A stretch of DNA of 40,921 bases from Deltaproteobacteria bacterium (GCA_005887925.1 VBLP01000157.1:5048-45968); one strand, 5' to 3'. Counted from the first letter of the stretch, positions 8,230 through 16,917 are shown. Notes: generated by a model from the sequence alone, not told the origin. Numbers and translations are program-made.

Positions 8230-11200
8230 CTACGGCGACTCGGTAACCCACCGGTCGGTGATCTCGATCTCCGCGGCGATCGGAGAGCGCAGGATGCCGT
8301 CCTTGATCTCGTGGGGGCTCGCGCGTTCTCCTATCGGCCGCCGATCGCACGAGTCGTCGTCGAGGCCGAGCGCAGCGCGCTGGCGCTGCCGCGGCGCCTC
8401 CGGAAGACCCTGCGCCTTGCCGAGGGCTGCGAGGCGCGGTGCGAGGGCAGGATCGAGGACGGCGTCGAGGAACCGGCACAGGCGCGCGGGGATCGGCTGG
8501 TCGCGTGCCACGGCGAGATACAGCCAGAGCACCTTGCGGCCGTCGAGACGCTTGCCGTGTTCGCTATCGATCGTGACGAGTGGGACCACCTGATCGGTCG
8601 AGAACGACCGGGTCGATAGCGCCAGGACATCGGGATCGGTCGCGCGCCGGGTGAGGACCTCGTCCGCGGATATGTCGGCTGCGCGATCGGAAGGGCAGAG
8701 TTGCCGCGGAGCGCAGAGCCATACATCGGCCTGAAGGATTGTCGAGGACGTCGAATCGTTCGGCAGCGGTGGCGCTGTCCGCCCGAAGACCGTCCAGCCG
8801 ACGTTCCGTCCGGCGAACGGCGGCGTCGAGAGCCCGAGGTCTGCCCATATCGTCGGCGCCAGCACCTGGCCGCGACCGCAGCACAGGTGGGCACGGATCG
8901 CTGCGAGATCGATCCGGCGTAGCGGGTTCTCGCGCCGGACGAACAGCGCCGTCTCGTCGAACCCGACCGGCACCTCCACCATGACCTTGCCCGCCGCGCG
9001 AAGATCCTCTGGGGTCTTCTGTTCGAAGCGTACCGAAACCGCGGCGAAGTCGAACTCCGCGGCGCGGAGGCTGCGTATCGCACCCCCGGAGCCCACATCC
9101 TGGATCGACTCGAGTGGGATCGAGGTGGAGCTCCGTTCCTCCAGAAAGGTGCGTACCGGCGCGAGGAAGCCAAACAGCACCGTTCCGCTGCCGCCGACCA
9201 TGACCCGAGGCGGCTGGCGCAGGAGCGGCCTGACTCCGAACAAGGCGGCTCCCAGGATGAGCGCGAACAACGCCACAAACCATGCGATGCGCCGCCGAAT
9301 ATCGTGCGTGGGACCGGTCGGGGCGACCTCGGCCGGCTCCTCGATGAGCGCCGCGCCGCCGCTGCGTTCGTAGTGTGCCCGGGTCAAGCGTGCCTCATCG
9401 GCGGCCAGCGCGTCGTAGAGGACCGAGCACGCGCGCCGGAGGTGCGGCGGATAGACGCCGCGGCCTGGCCCGGCGTCGGGCTCACGAGCAGCCGCCCGCT
9501 CGAGGTCGTCCAGCAGCAGGGTCACGAGATCCTCGTCGATCGTCAGCCGGAGCTCGGAGAGCAGGCCGACGATCGCCTCGCGCGCGCCGTCCCGGGTGAG
9601 CAGGCCAAGCGTCACGACGAAGGCCTCCGCCCCGCCGACGCTCAGCACCGTGGGGCTCGGCGTGCGGACGGACGTGATCACGGTGACATCTGCGTCCGCA
9701 GGCCAGCGCTCGGGAGCGAACACGTCGCGGACGATCTCGTCGAGTCCGCGCTGACCATCGGGCAGCAGCCCCTCGAGCTGATCGAGGACGAGGATCAGCT
9801 TTCCCGCAGCGCGTGCTTGCCAGCGCTCTATGGCACCGGCGACATCGGGCGCGGCGGGATCGATCCCGTGCGCGAGCGCCGCAGCCGCGACCGCTGTCGC
9901 ACCGGGGCGGCAGGCAGCGTAGACCACGCGTGCGCCGAGCGCGTCGAGGTGCGGGATGACGCCGCGGCGCAGGAGCGTCGTCTTGCCGATGCCCGCGGGC
10001 CCTGCGAGCACGACGGTGCGGCGGTACAAGACGTGATCGGCGAGCGACTCGACCTCACGGTCGCGGCCATAGAGCTCCACGGCGGTGCCGAAGCGCTCGG
10101 CAGGCTCCAGCGCGAGCGCGCGGCGCAGTACCTCGCGCAGCCGAGGCTCTGCGATCTCGTCGAGCGGCGGGACGAGCATGTCACGCGAGCGCCGCCGCCA
10201 TCCGGTCAGCAGCGTGACGAGGACGAGCGCCACCGCGAACAGGTCGGAGCGCGCATCGACCCGCCCGTTGTGGAGCTGCTCGGGTGCCATGTACGCTGGC
10301 GTGCCACCGACAGAGCGCGTCGGATGATCCGGCGCGCGAAGACGCGACAGACCGAAATCGACGAGGACGACCCGCTCGCCCGCTCGCGCAGGAGCGAGCA
10401 GCACGTTCGCGGGCTTGATGTCAGCGTGGATGAGCCCGGCTTCGTGCGCCGCTCCGAGACCGGCGAGGAGCTGGCCGACGAGCATGCGCGCGCGGTCCAC
10501 CTCCAGGCGTCCTTCCACCTGGATCACCTGCTCCAGGTCGCGGCCGTCCAGCAGCTCCATCGCAAAGAACAAGCGGCCATCGGGCGTGACGTCGGCCTGA
10601 TAGATCCGCACCACGTTCGGGTGATCGATGCGCCCGACGCTCTGGATCTCGTGCACGAACAGGCGGCCGCCGGGCGACGATGGGTCGACGTCGGCGTGCA
10701 GGATCTTGACCGCGACATCGCGTTCGACACTCAGCTGGCGCGCTCGATACACGGTGCCGAACCCGCCGCGCGCGATCAAGCCGTCGATCCGGAAGCGCCC
10801 CGGCAGGATCGCGCCGACGAGCACGTCCGGTTCGGCACTCCCGTGCGCTGGAGGCGGGGCGCGACGCGGACGGCGCGTCAGTCGCGGATCCCATCTACTC
10901 GTCAGCGGTGGTGGTGTAGCGAGGGTGTCGGCGAGCGCCGGGGACAGGAGCGCGAGCCCCGGAACCTCTCGCGCGAGGTAGCCGCCGAGACTCCGGAAGG
11001 TGATCGTGCCAGTGCGCTCGTCGACGGCATCGCCGGCAAAACCATCGCGCAACGTCTCGATCATGCGCACCGCTCGCAGTCCCGCACCGACGGCGATGAG
11101 GTCCTCGGGTCGCGTCGTCGCGAGCGCGGCCAGCCAGACTTGCTCCAGCCGGTCCATGTCGTCGGCACTCGTCGCGGGATCGCTCCAGCCGGCGAGCACA

Positions 11201-11610
11201 AAGACGACACGCGCCGCCCCGGACGCACGGAGGCGAGATCCGATCATGGCCAGAGGTAGCGATCCGGCGACTCCCGCGTGCTCCGGCTCCGGCGCGGTCA
11301 TGAACGCGGGCTCGCCGTCAGAGCGAATCACCCCTCCCATCGCGACCACGAGCGCAACGTTCACCTCGAGCGTGCTCAGCGACGTCAGCTCGCGCTCCAG
11401 GTTGGTGTACCCCGGGAGCTGATCTGGCCGATCGCCGGGTGCGAGCCGGGTGACGCGCCACGCGGGGTTGGCGGCAAGCAGCGCTTCGCCGATCTGCCCG
11501 AGTGTTTGGACCAGCGAAGCATGCTGCGCCGGCTCGTCCACCGTATGGCCTGCGATGAGGAGAGCGGTGTTGCTTGGCGAAGGTGCGTCCATGGGGGATG
11601 GACCGGTCAT
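8230..11610 (-). CDS. Fusion: caspase-like domain, Ser/Thr kinase, STAND-type NTPase, membrane helix, PstS-like domain
   Basis: The 1126-residue protein has five parts. Residues 14-215 have the strand/helix order of a caspase-like (C14) fold, but the positions expected for His and Cys read VVAMGG and VFVLAG, so it is probably inactive. Residues 270-510 are a protein kinase: G-loop IARGGFGTVY, K302, HADIKPAN at 395-402 (Ala replaces the usual Arg of HRD), DFG at 418-420 and APE. Residues 514-750 are a STAND-like NTPase, with Walker A GPAGIGKTT at 537-545 and Walker B LILVLDQ ending at 611. One membrane helix lies at about 775-794. Residues 802-1070 resemble a phosphate-type periplasmic binding protein (GSGT and GSGGAIRSL). 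I infer a membrane sensor that reads an external ligand and signals through kinase and NTPase. It stands alone, and no substrate gene is evident. Confidence 0.8.
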   Translation of the reverse strand: MTGPSPMDAPSPSNTALLIAGHTVDEPAQHASLVQTLGQIGEALLAANPAWRVTRLAPGDRPDQLPGYTNLERELTSLSTLEVNVALVVAMGGVIRSDGEPAFMTAPEPEHAGVAGSLPLAMIGSRLRASGAARVVFVLAGWSDPATSADDMDRLEQVWLAALATTRPEDLIAVGAGLRAVRMIETLRDGFAGDAVDERTGTITFRSLGGYLAREVPGLALLSPALADTLATPPPLTSRWDPRLTRRPRRAPPPAHGSAEPDVLVGAILPGRFRIDGLIARGGFGTVYRARQLSVERDVAVKILHADVDPSSPGGRLFVHEIQSVGRIDHPNVVRIYQADVTPDGRLFFAMELLDGRDLEQVIQVEGRLEVDRARMLVGQLLAGLGAAHEAGLIHADIKPANVLLAPARAGERVVLVDFGLSRLRAPDHPTRSVGGTPAYMAPEQLHNGRVDARSDLFAVALVLVTLLTGWRRRSRDMLVPPLDEIAEPRLREVLRRALALEPAERFGTAVELYGRDREVESLADHVLYRRTVVLAGPAGIGKTTLLRRGVIPHLDALGARVVYAACRPGATAVAAAALAHGIDPAAPDVAGAIERWQARAAGKLILVLDQLEGLLPDGQRGLDEIVRDVFAPERWPADADVTVITSVRTPSPTVLSVGGAEAFVVTLGLLTRDGAREAIVGLLSELRLTIDEDLVTLLLDDLERAAAREPDAGPGRGVYPPHLRRACSVLYDALAADEARLTRAHYERSGGAALIEEPAEVAPTGPTHDIRRRIAWFVALFALILGAALFGVRPLLRQPPRVMVGGSGTVLFGFLAPVRTFLEERSSTSIPLESIQDVGSGGAIRSLRAAEFDFAAVSVRFEQKTPEDLRAAGKVMVEVPVGFDETALFVRRENPLRRIDLAAIRAHLCCGRGQVLAPTIWADLGLSTPPFAGRNVGWTVFGRTAPPLPNDSTSSTILQADVWLCAPRQLCPSDRAADISADEVLTRRATDPDVLALSTRSFSTDQVVPLVTIDSEHGKRLDGRKVLWLYLAVARDQPIPARLCRFLDAVLDPALAPRLAALGKAQGLPEAPRQRQRAALGLDDDSCDRRPIGERASPHEIKDGILRSPIAAEIEITDRWVTESP

Positions 11611-12164
11611 GCCGGCTCACGCGAATGTACTCGTGAAGCGACCGATCGATCTGCCATGGAGCAATACGCGGCACCGCGAAGCTCTCCAGATCATCCGACG
11701 CGCGCGGATCTGGTCGGCGTCATCCTGCGGCGGGCGTCGAACGTCGTCCTGCCGCTGGTCGCCGCAACGGTCGCCGGACTCGTAGCCAGGACTGCGAGCG
11801 GTAAGAACCGAGCTTCAGATGACGAAGCAGCACCGACGGCTCGTCGATGCTGCGTTGGGCAGCGCTGTCCGGTGACTGGCCGACATCCGGACGCGTGTCC
11901 GCCCGCCGGCCACGGCGCACCGGCACTACTGATCGGCAACGCCCACGCGTTGACGCGAGACGTGCTGAGACCTGGCGCAGTGAGTCGCCCGAGGGCAGCG
12001 AGAAGGTCTCGTCCGGTCCACCGTGGCGGCCCCGCCACACGCAAGCTCCCGCCGATCATCACCATGGAATCACCGACCGCCGCACACAGCCCGCAAAGGC
12101 CGCCGGTATCGCCGGCGAAGTGCAGAACATGCGCTTGCATCCGCGCTGCTCGTAACCATAGTAT
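11611..12164. other. 555-base stretch without a convincing gene
   Basis: Long open frames here on both strands are typical of high-GC sequence and show no family pattern. The only recognisable piece is a 44-base copy of phosphoesterase coding sequence at 11971-12014. The stretch probably holds the promoter of the kinase fusion and eroded sequence before the gene at 12165. Confidence 0.6.
11971..12014 (-). pseudogene. 44-base fragment of a phosphoesterase gene
   Basis: This piece matches 16116-16159 at 42 of 44 bases. Read on the minus strand it encodes DETFSLPSGDSLRQV, the peptide just after the GHEH metal motif in the phosphoesterase at 15838-16917. The similarity stops at both sides, so it is a relic of a second copy of that gene and not a functional unit. 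Confidence 0.75.
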
Positions 12165-13214
12165 TTGCATGGTCGCAGCGGCCTGCTCGATGCGCGGCAG
12201 CAGCGCCGCTATCTGTGGACCGACGCATTCGCCGTCTGCAATTTTCTCGCGCTCGGCCAGATCGATCGTGCGCTCGCGCTCGTCGGTCGCGTTCACCGCG
12301 AGCTCGGCCGACACCATCCCGATGATGCGCGACGCGGATGGATCAGCGGGCTCGGCGATGCCGAAGGCGACGCGCATCCCACGCTCGGCGGCCTTCGCAT
12401 CGGCAAGTCGCTGCCCGAGCGCAGCGACCACGAGCTGTTCGACGAACGGCTGGAATGGGACCGCGATGGGCAGTACTTCCACTACCTGACCCGGTGGATG
12501 CACGCGCTCGATCAGGTGGCGCGCGTGACCGGCGACGAGCGCCACGCCATCTGGGCGCGCGAGCTCGCCGACACCGCGCACCGGCGATTCGCGTACGGGC
12601 CACCGGGCCACCGCCGCATGTACTGGAAGATGAGCGTCGACCTGACGCGGCCGCAGGTCGCCTCGATGGGCCACCACGACCCCCTCGACGGCTACGTCAC
12701 GTGTCTGCAGCTCGACGCCACCGCCCCGCGCGGGGTGGACCTCGGCGACGCGATCGCCGACTACCGCGGCATGATCGATCCGAGCAGGCTCACCACCGGC
12801 GATCCACTCGGCATCGGCGGACTGCTCGTCGACGCCTACCGGCTCACCCAGCTCGACCGCGATCGTCCGCTGCGCGACGCGTTGCTCGACGCAGCACGCG
12901 CCGGCCTCGCGCATTACGTGATGCAGCCCGACCTGCGGCTCTCCGCGGACCATCGGCTCGCGTTCCGCGAGCTCGGCCTGGCGATCGGGCTCGCGGCGGC
13001 GCTGGCCATGGACGCCCCCGGCTTCAAGCAGTATGCGCAGCTGCGCGGCTCGATCGAGGCGTTCTGGCTCGACGGCGCCCATCGCCGCTCGCGAACCTAC
13101 CGCGGCCACGAGGACATCAGCGACGTGATGCTCGCGACGAGCCTTCAGCCCGACGGGTTCCTCGTGCTCCGCCACCACGGCGCGGTCGCCTCCGCCGCGG
13201 TTCGTCCGCGCTGA
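12165..13214 (+). CDS. Conserved helical protein of unknown function, possibly an alpha/alpha-barrel
   Basis: The 349-residue frame starts with TTG at 12165, immediately after an in-frame stop, so the true N-terminus may have been longer or lost. The sequence is strongly coding-like and made of paired helices with conserved aromatic and acidic positions: WTDAFAVCNFLALG, RRGWISGLGDAEG, LRIGKSLPER, WDRDGQYFHYLTRWMHALDQ and HHDPLDGYVTCLQL. Repeated helix pairs of this type are typical of six-hairpin (alpha/alpha) enzymes such as glycoside hydrolases and epimerases. I cannot name catalytic residues, and the fold is inferred. No signal peptide is visible from this start. It is followed by a broken uspA gene on the same strand. 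Confidence 0.65.
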   Translation: MHGRSGLLDARQQRRYLWTDAFAVCNFLALGQIDRALALVGRVHRELGRHHPDDARRGWISGLGDAEGDAHPTLGGLRIGKSLPERSDHELFDERLEWDRDGQYFHYLTRWMHALDQVARVTGDERHAIWARELADTAHRRFAYGPPGHRRMYWKMSVDLTRPQVASMGHHDPLDGYVTCLQLDATAPRGVDLGDAIADYRGMIDPSRLTTGDPLGIGGLLVDAYRLTQLDRDRPLRDALLDAARAGLAHYVMQPDLRLSADHRLAFRELGLAIGLAAALAMDAPGFKQYAQLRGSIEAFWLDGAHRRSRTYRGHEDISDVMLATSLQPDGFLVLRHHGAVASAAVRPR

Positions 13215-13348
13215 TGCACGCACGCCTGCAGGATCTGCGTACCCAGGCTCCCGCCATGAAGATCTTGCGCACTTGTCGCATCCGCCTGGCGCGAGTCCGG
13301 GCACATCCGTGCACCGGCGCAGGCACGTGATGTGCTGCGAGGTCGGTC

Positions 13349-13760
13349 ATGACCTTCCAGAAGATCCTGTGCCCCATCGACTTCTCCGAGGACTCGCAGC
13401 AGGCGCTGCAGGTCGCAGCCGAGACCGCAGCAATGGATGACGGACTACGGGATGCAGTGGCCCAACGAGGTGCTGCTGGAGGCCCAGGCGCTCGAGGAGG
13501 GCAAGCTCGCGACGTATCGCACGGACGCCCAGCGCCTCGGCGCGCCCGAGGTCGTGACAAAGCTGCTGCGCGGTGAGCCATGGGACCAGATCGTGTCGGT
13601 GGCCCGCGAGGACCCGGGGATCGACCTGATCGTCATGGGCACCCACGGCCGCACCGGCCTCCGGCGCGCCCTGATCGGCTCGGTCGCCGAGCGGGTCGTG
13701 CGCCACGCGCCCTGCACCGTGATGGTCGTCCGGGCGCCGCAGGCAAAGCAGCCGGCGTAG
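13349..13760 (+). pseudogene. Broken universal stress protein gene (UspA family)
   Basis: The first part, from ATG 13349, encodes MTFQKILCPIDFSEDSQQAL, the typical UspA start with the first strand and helix. The rest is in another frame (about 13437-13760): DYGMQWPNEVLLEAQ, then the ATP-site region LIVMGTHGRTGLRR and SVAERVVRHAPCTVMVVR. Between them the expected second strand (LVLVHV-type) is missing, so the lesion is a deletion of roughly 50-60 bases that also shifts the frame near 13425-13440. An intact protein of about 140-150 residues would bind ATP through G-x2-G-x9-G(S/T), and that half is still readable. Either decay or a sequencing deletion explains it. Confidence 0.8.
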
Positions 13761-13806
13761 GCCCGCAACGACTCGATCGTGATCAGCGAAGCATTCCATA
13801 TTCAAG

Positions 13807-14025
13807 GTGGTGTTCCCGTCCAACCATCGACCATCTCGAAAGAATATCGACTTCGCGTTTGTGACGGCCGTGACGAATCAGAAGCACCGCGTGGTTCCGG
13901 ACCCGAATGAGCTGACAGAGACATTGGCCGACGATGACCGGGTCGAAAAGATCGAATGGTCCATCGATCATCCCGACGATGATCGAAGCTATCGCATCTA
14001 CTGGAACTGGCCCGAGTTACTCTAG
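13807..14025 (+). CDS. Possible small hypothetical protein
   Basis: A 72-residue frame opens at GTG 13807 (GTG 13861 is an alternative) and ends in an unusual low-GC, aromatic tail, RSYRIYWNWPELL. The composition differs from the high-GC shadows around it, which is the only reason to list it. It has a weak ribosome-binding site, and I recognise no family. It may be a stray small gene of the accessory region. Confidence 0.3.
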   Translation: MVFPSNHRPSRKNIDFAFVTAVTNQKHRVVPDPNELTETLADDDRVEKIEWSIDHPDDDRSYRIYWNWPELL

Positions 14026-14179
14026 TCTCGTCGATCGGGAATCGCCTCCACGGGCAACTCGGAGCGTGGGCACGGTTCGCCGCGCCGGGCGGGGCCGCAA
14101 GCCGGCGGTGGCTGCGACGTGGATGAGGCGGCGGCCACGGGTCGGCTGCGAGCGCGCCGGGCAGAGCTTCGTCGCTGGC

Positions 14180-14432
14180 GACCGCCGGGGTGAAGTGGTG
14201 TAGGGTCTCACCGCTTCGAAACGATGCAGCGCCGGCGGAGGCGCGGATGCGGGTGCCGTCCTGGGCGACGCGATGGAGATCGATGAGGTCGTATTTCATG
14301 AGCCGCGCCGGGCGCTGGGTCACGAGCTCGCTGAAGACGTCACCGTGGTCGCTGCGGAAGTCGTTGAGGCGGTGATAGGCGCGGCGCGGCGCGCGGATCT
14401 CGCGCGGGCAGCTCTCCCAGCTGCTCGGCATC
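14180..14432 (-). pseudogene. Fragment of an IS1182-family transposase
   Basis: The minus-strand frame contains YHRLNDFRSDHGDVFSELVT, then HRVAQDGTRIRASAGAASFR. This is a hallmark of the N-terminal half of IS1182-type DDE transposases, between the DUF772-like region and the catalytic core. Sequence downstream (about 14040-14180) reads only in mixed frames. The Asp-Asp-Glu core and the ends of the element are absent. It is a relic that marks past insertion next to the toxin-antitoxin pair. The 160 bases between it and the toxin gene hold nothing I recognise. Confidence 0.8.
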
Positions 14433-14592
14433 GACCAGCAACGCCACGCGCCGGCCGGGCCCCGGCCCGAGCTGGCTATGGGGCTCCGCAGGGCCCCGGC
14501 AGGCTCCTGGTCGCTATCCCGAGCCTTCCAGGGCCATCCGCGGCTCCGTCTTCAGCCCCCGATCCTTGGCGCGCCGAATCGTGCCCAGGCTC

Positions 14593-14970
14593 TCAGACCG
14601 TGACGACCTCGGCATCCACGCCGCGGGCCTCGATCAGCCGTGCGAGGTCGTCGGGATCACCTGTCACGATACGGTCCGTGTCGTCGGCAAGCAGCGCGAC
14701 ATGACCGTCAATCACATCGTTAGTTCGGGTGACCGCAAGCAGCTCTCCGACGCGGGTGTCGTCGCCCGGCGCAAGAGCTCGGACGCCAACACCGGCCAGG
14801 ATGCGCGCAAGCAGGGCTTGCTTGCGACCGTCTCGCCAGACCTGGGCGACGACGGCGGCGCTGGTCCAGAGCGGCACGCGCTGCTCGTGGAGGACGCGCA
14901 GCATCGCTTCGATCCGCCGATCTCGCCGCTCTATCGCGACGAACGCACCGGCGTCGAGGATCACCTTCAC
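14593..14970 (-). CDS. vapC: PIN-domain toxin, VapC family
   Basis: The 125-residue protein starts VILDAGAFVAIE and shows the acidic residues of PIN nucleases: D6 in strand 1, D85/D88 in NDVIDGHVALLA and D105 in the IVTGDPDDL motif. VapC proteins are Mg2+-dependent RNases that cut tRNA or rRNA when freed from their antitoxin. Length is normal and the frame is intact. The start ATG overlaps the stop of the upstream antitoxin gene by four bases (14967-14970), the usual arrangement for coupled synthesis. It is placed beside an IS1182 remnant, in keeping with horizontal gain. Confidence 0.88.
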   Translation of the reverse strand: MKVILDAGAFVAIERRDRRIEAMLRVLHEQRVPLWTSAAVVAQVWRDGRKQALLARILAGVGVRALAPGDDTRVGELLAVTRTNDVIDGHVALLADDTDRIVTGDPDDLARLIEARGVDAEVVTV

Positions 14971-15218
14971 GCGCGTCGCGCCTTGCGGCGCCGCGACAGC
15001 CCGAGGGACTCAGCCGCTCGGTCCAGATCTTCTTGCGTCAATGCGCCCTCTTCGGCTTCCCACCGATCGAGCGCCTCACCGAGCAGCTCGTTCCGGATCC
15101 GGTCGGCGGTTGCCTCGGCGATCCAGGTCGAGAGACTCACCTTGGCGCGCTTTGCCGCCTTGCGCGCCGCGGCCCCGAGTCTCGGGTCCAGGGTGATCGA
15201 GAGGCGGTCGACGTTCAT
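14967..15218 (-). CDS. vapB: VapB-like antitoxin of the VapC toxin
   Basis: From ATG 15218 the product has 83 residues. The N-terminal part (NVDRLSITLDPRLGAAARKAAKRAKVSL) has a strand followed by helices, as in ribbon-helix-helix DNA-binding domains. The C-terminal part is acidic and charged (EAEEGALTQEDLDRAAESLG), as expected for the toxin-wrapping tail. An in-frame start 12 codons upstream would place the operator inside the gene, so the shorter start is preferred. It should neutralise VapC and, with it, repress its own promoter at the repeat cluster 15219-15249. Confidence 0.85.
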   Translation of the reverse strand: MNVDRLSITLDPRLGAAARKAAKRAKVSLSTWIAEATADRIRNELLGEALDRWEAEEGALTQEDLDRAAESLGLSRRRKARRA

Positions 15219-15249
15219 GCATACGATCGTATTGCATACCGCCGTATGC
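15219..15249. promoter_or_regulatory. Operator repeats of the vapBC pair
   Basis: Directly before the antitoxin start lies a perfect 12-base palindrome ATACGATCGTAT (15221-15232). It is followed by a second inverted repeat, GCATAC (15234-15239) with GTATGC (15244-15249). The half-site GCATAC also occurs at 15219-15224. Spaced half-sites of this kind are typical for ribbon-helix-helix repressors that bind cooperatively. Touching the start codon, they would block both transcription and ribosome access. Confidence 0.75.
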
Positions 15250-15287
15250 GTCAAGGCTGGGTGACCAAGCCAAGCTCTGCCAGCGCG

Positions 15288-15659
15288 TCAGTCGTCGTCG
15301 CCCGCGCGCTCGACCACGACAAGGTTGTACGGGTCGATTCCAACGCCGGTGACGGTGGCGACCTGCTGGTTCGTCGCGAGATCGAGGACGAAGACGGTAC
15401 CGGTCGGTGTCGGCGACGGTAGCGTGTTGGCACCGCCGGTCACCACGGCGAACCGCCCATCGGACGTCACCGCGGTACCCTTCGGGCGCGCCGACGTGTT
15501 GTTGTTCGCCGGCCGCAGCGCCTCGCGCAGATCGATCGCATAGATCCGTGGATCGCGTCGGCCGGTTGCCAGGACAAACCGGCGATCTGCATCGACGATG
15601 CCGGTCAGAGCACACAGCGCGCCGAGCACGGCGACGCACGACCAAGACTTGCACTTCAT
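15288..15659 (-). CDS. Short exported beta-propeller-like protein
   Basis: The start ATG 15659 has a good ribosome-binding site (GGAAAGGGG), and the 123-residue product begins with a signal peptide (MKCKSW then a hydrophobic run ending near IVDA). The mature part has two or three YncE-like repeats: RRFVLATGRRDPRIYAIDL, RFAVVTGGAN and TVFVLDLATNQQVATVTGVG, then an acidic end (ERAGDDD). A full propeller would need several more blades, so this is either a truncated relative of the protein at the left edge of the window or a small multimer-forming version. No active site is visible. Confidence 0.6.
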   Translation of the reverse strand: MKCKSWSCVAVLGALCALTGIVDADRRFVLATGRRDPRIYAIDLREALRPANNNTSARPKGTAVTSDGRFAVVTGGANTLPSPTPTGTVFVLDLATNQQVATVTGVGIDPYNLVVVERAGDDD

Positions 15660-15837
15660 ACGAGCACCCCTTTCCTCGGTACGCAGCACAATAGCCAATC
15701 AGCGTTGCACCAAAGGCCGGGTATTTTGCTGCATGGCAGCCGCGATGTGGCACGGCTCCCACATCACCGGTAATTTGCCCCGGCTCCAGCGCAGCTGGTC
15801 GACGCGCGCCTCGATCGCCGCTCGCGAGGCCGGCTGA

Positions 15838-16917
15838 TCAAGAGTCGCTGAGGTAGAACGCGTGTAGATGACCGTCGCCGTCGACTGTCATCGGGTTCAC
15901 CTGCACGTCGTCGCCGGTCACGGTGAATACCGTGAACGTGTTGCCGTCGTGCTCGACCATGCGCTGACTTCGATCGCGAACCAGCTCGAAGCGGCCGCCG
16001 TTGGGCATCGTGCAGCTGAGCGTCCCGTGCTCTCCATGACCCTCGCAGGCGGCGCGCCGCTGCGCCGCCTTGGACGGCGAGAAGACATAGAAGCCCGACG
16101 CACAGCCCACGGTCACCTGGCGCAGCGAGTCACCCGAGGGCAGCGAGAAGGTCTCGTCCCACGTGACGTGCTCGTGACCGGCCACGTAGAAGTCCGCATG
16201 GCCGTGATCGAGGATCGGGCCGAACCGGTCGACGAACTGCCGGGCCGGGCGGCGGATCACCGAGAACAGCGGGACATGGCCGAACACGAAGCGAAGCCGT
16301 GCGTTCGCGGCGGCCGCGAGATCGTCGGTCAACCAGTCTGCAACGTCGCGATCGATCGCCTGGTCGACGACATGTGCGAGAGCGAAGTGCACGCCGTCGA
16401 CGTCGAGGCTGTAGCTGTACGGGGTCCGCGCCTCCCCGAGCCCGGTGCCGGCGTTGAGCTTGAACGGCGCCGCCCAGCGCTCGAGGTCGGCGAACGCTTG
16501 CTGGTAGCCCTCGCGCTGCCAGCTCAGGTACGTGTCGTGATTGCCGGCGATCGGCAGGACCGCGATCCCGGCGTCGTGCAGCGGCTCGAGCGCATCGGTG
16601 ACGCGAGCCCACCACGCCTTGACCCGACCGCGTCGGTGATCCACCCTGGCCGACCCGCTGTTGGGAAGGTGCAGGTCGGACAGCACGGCGAAGCTCCACT
16701 GCTGCGGCGTGCCGGAACCGACGATCAGACTCGAGAGCGGCTCGCGCGCCGAGCACGTCGTCCCGACCGGCTCGATCGTCAACAGCGCCTGGTCGTCGTC
16801 GGCGTCGCCCGCGTCGCCGGTGTCGGCGGTGTCGGCGGTGTCGATCGGCGCGTAGGCGCACCCCGAGCTCGACGCGATGCGTAGCGCACCAAGGACGAGT
16901 ACTGCAGCCAGCCGCAT
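15838..16917 (-). CDS. Metallophosphoesterase lipoprotein missing one metal motif
   Basis: The 359-residue product has a lipoprotein signal (SSSGC, Cys20) and an Asp/Thr/Ala-rich linker with repeated DTADT/DAGDAD. Calcineurin-like motifs visible are SDLH at 80-83, GNHD at 125-128, GHVP at 213-216 and GHEH at 247-250. The GDxx(D/N) motif that should lie between the first two is absent. SDLH and GNHD are only 42 residues apart, and the sequence passes from LPNSGSARVD directly to RRGRVKAWW. The bridging metal ligand Asp is therefore missing, and activity as written is doubtful. An in-frame loss of about 30 codons is the simplest explanation. Part of this gene is repeated at 11971-12014. Confidence 0.8.
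   Translation of the reverse strand: MRLAAVLVLGALRIASSSGCAYAPIDTADTADTGDAGDADDDQALLTIEPVGTTCSAREPLSSLIVGSGTPQQWSFAVLSDLHLPNSGSARVDHRRGRVKAWWARVTDALEPLHDAGIAVLPIAGNHDTYLSWQREGYQQAFADLERWAAPFKLNAGTGLGEARTPYSYSLDVDGVHFALAHVVDQAIDRDVADWLTDDLAAAANARLRFVFGHVPLFSVIRRPARQFVDRFGPILDHGHADFYVAGHEHVTWDETFSLPSGDSLRQVTVGCASGFYVFSPSKAAQRRAACEGHGEHGTLSCTMPNGGRFELVRDRSQRMVEHDGNTFTVFTVTGDDVQVNPMTVDGDGHLHAFYLSDS

Noticed and set aside
9304-11259. 651-codon frame opposite the kinase fusion
   Set aside because: Shadow of the kinase and NTPase coding sequence, with no domain signature.
7656-11610. The HExxH gene and the kinase fusion as one operon
   Set aside because: They converge, so they cannot share a message. 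A functional link is only possible by neighbourhood.
11691-13304. 537-codon minus-strand frame opposite the helical protein gene
   Set aside because: The plus-strand frame has conserved-looking motifs, while this one has only compositional bias.
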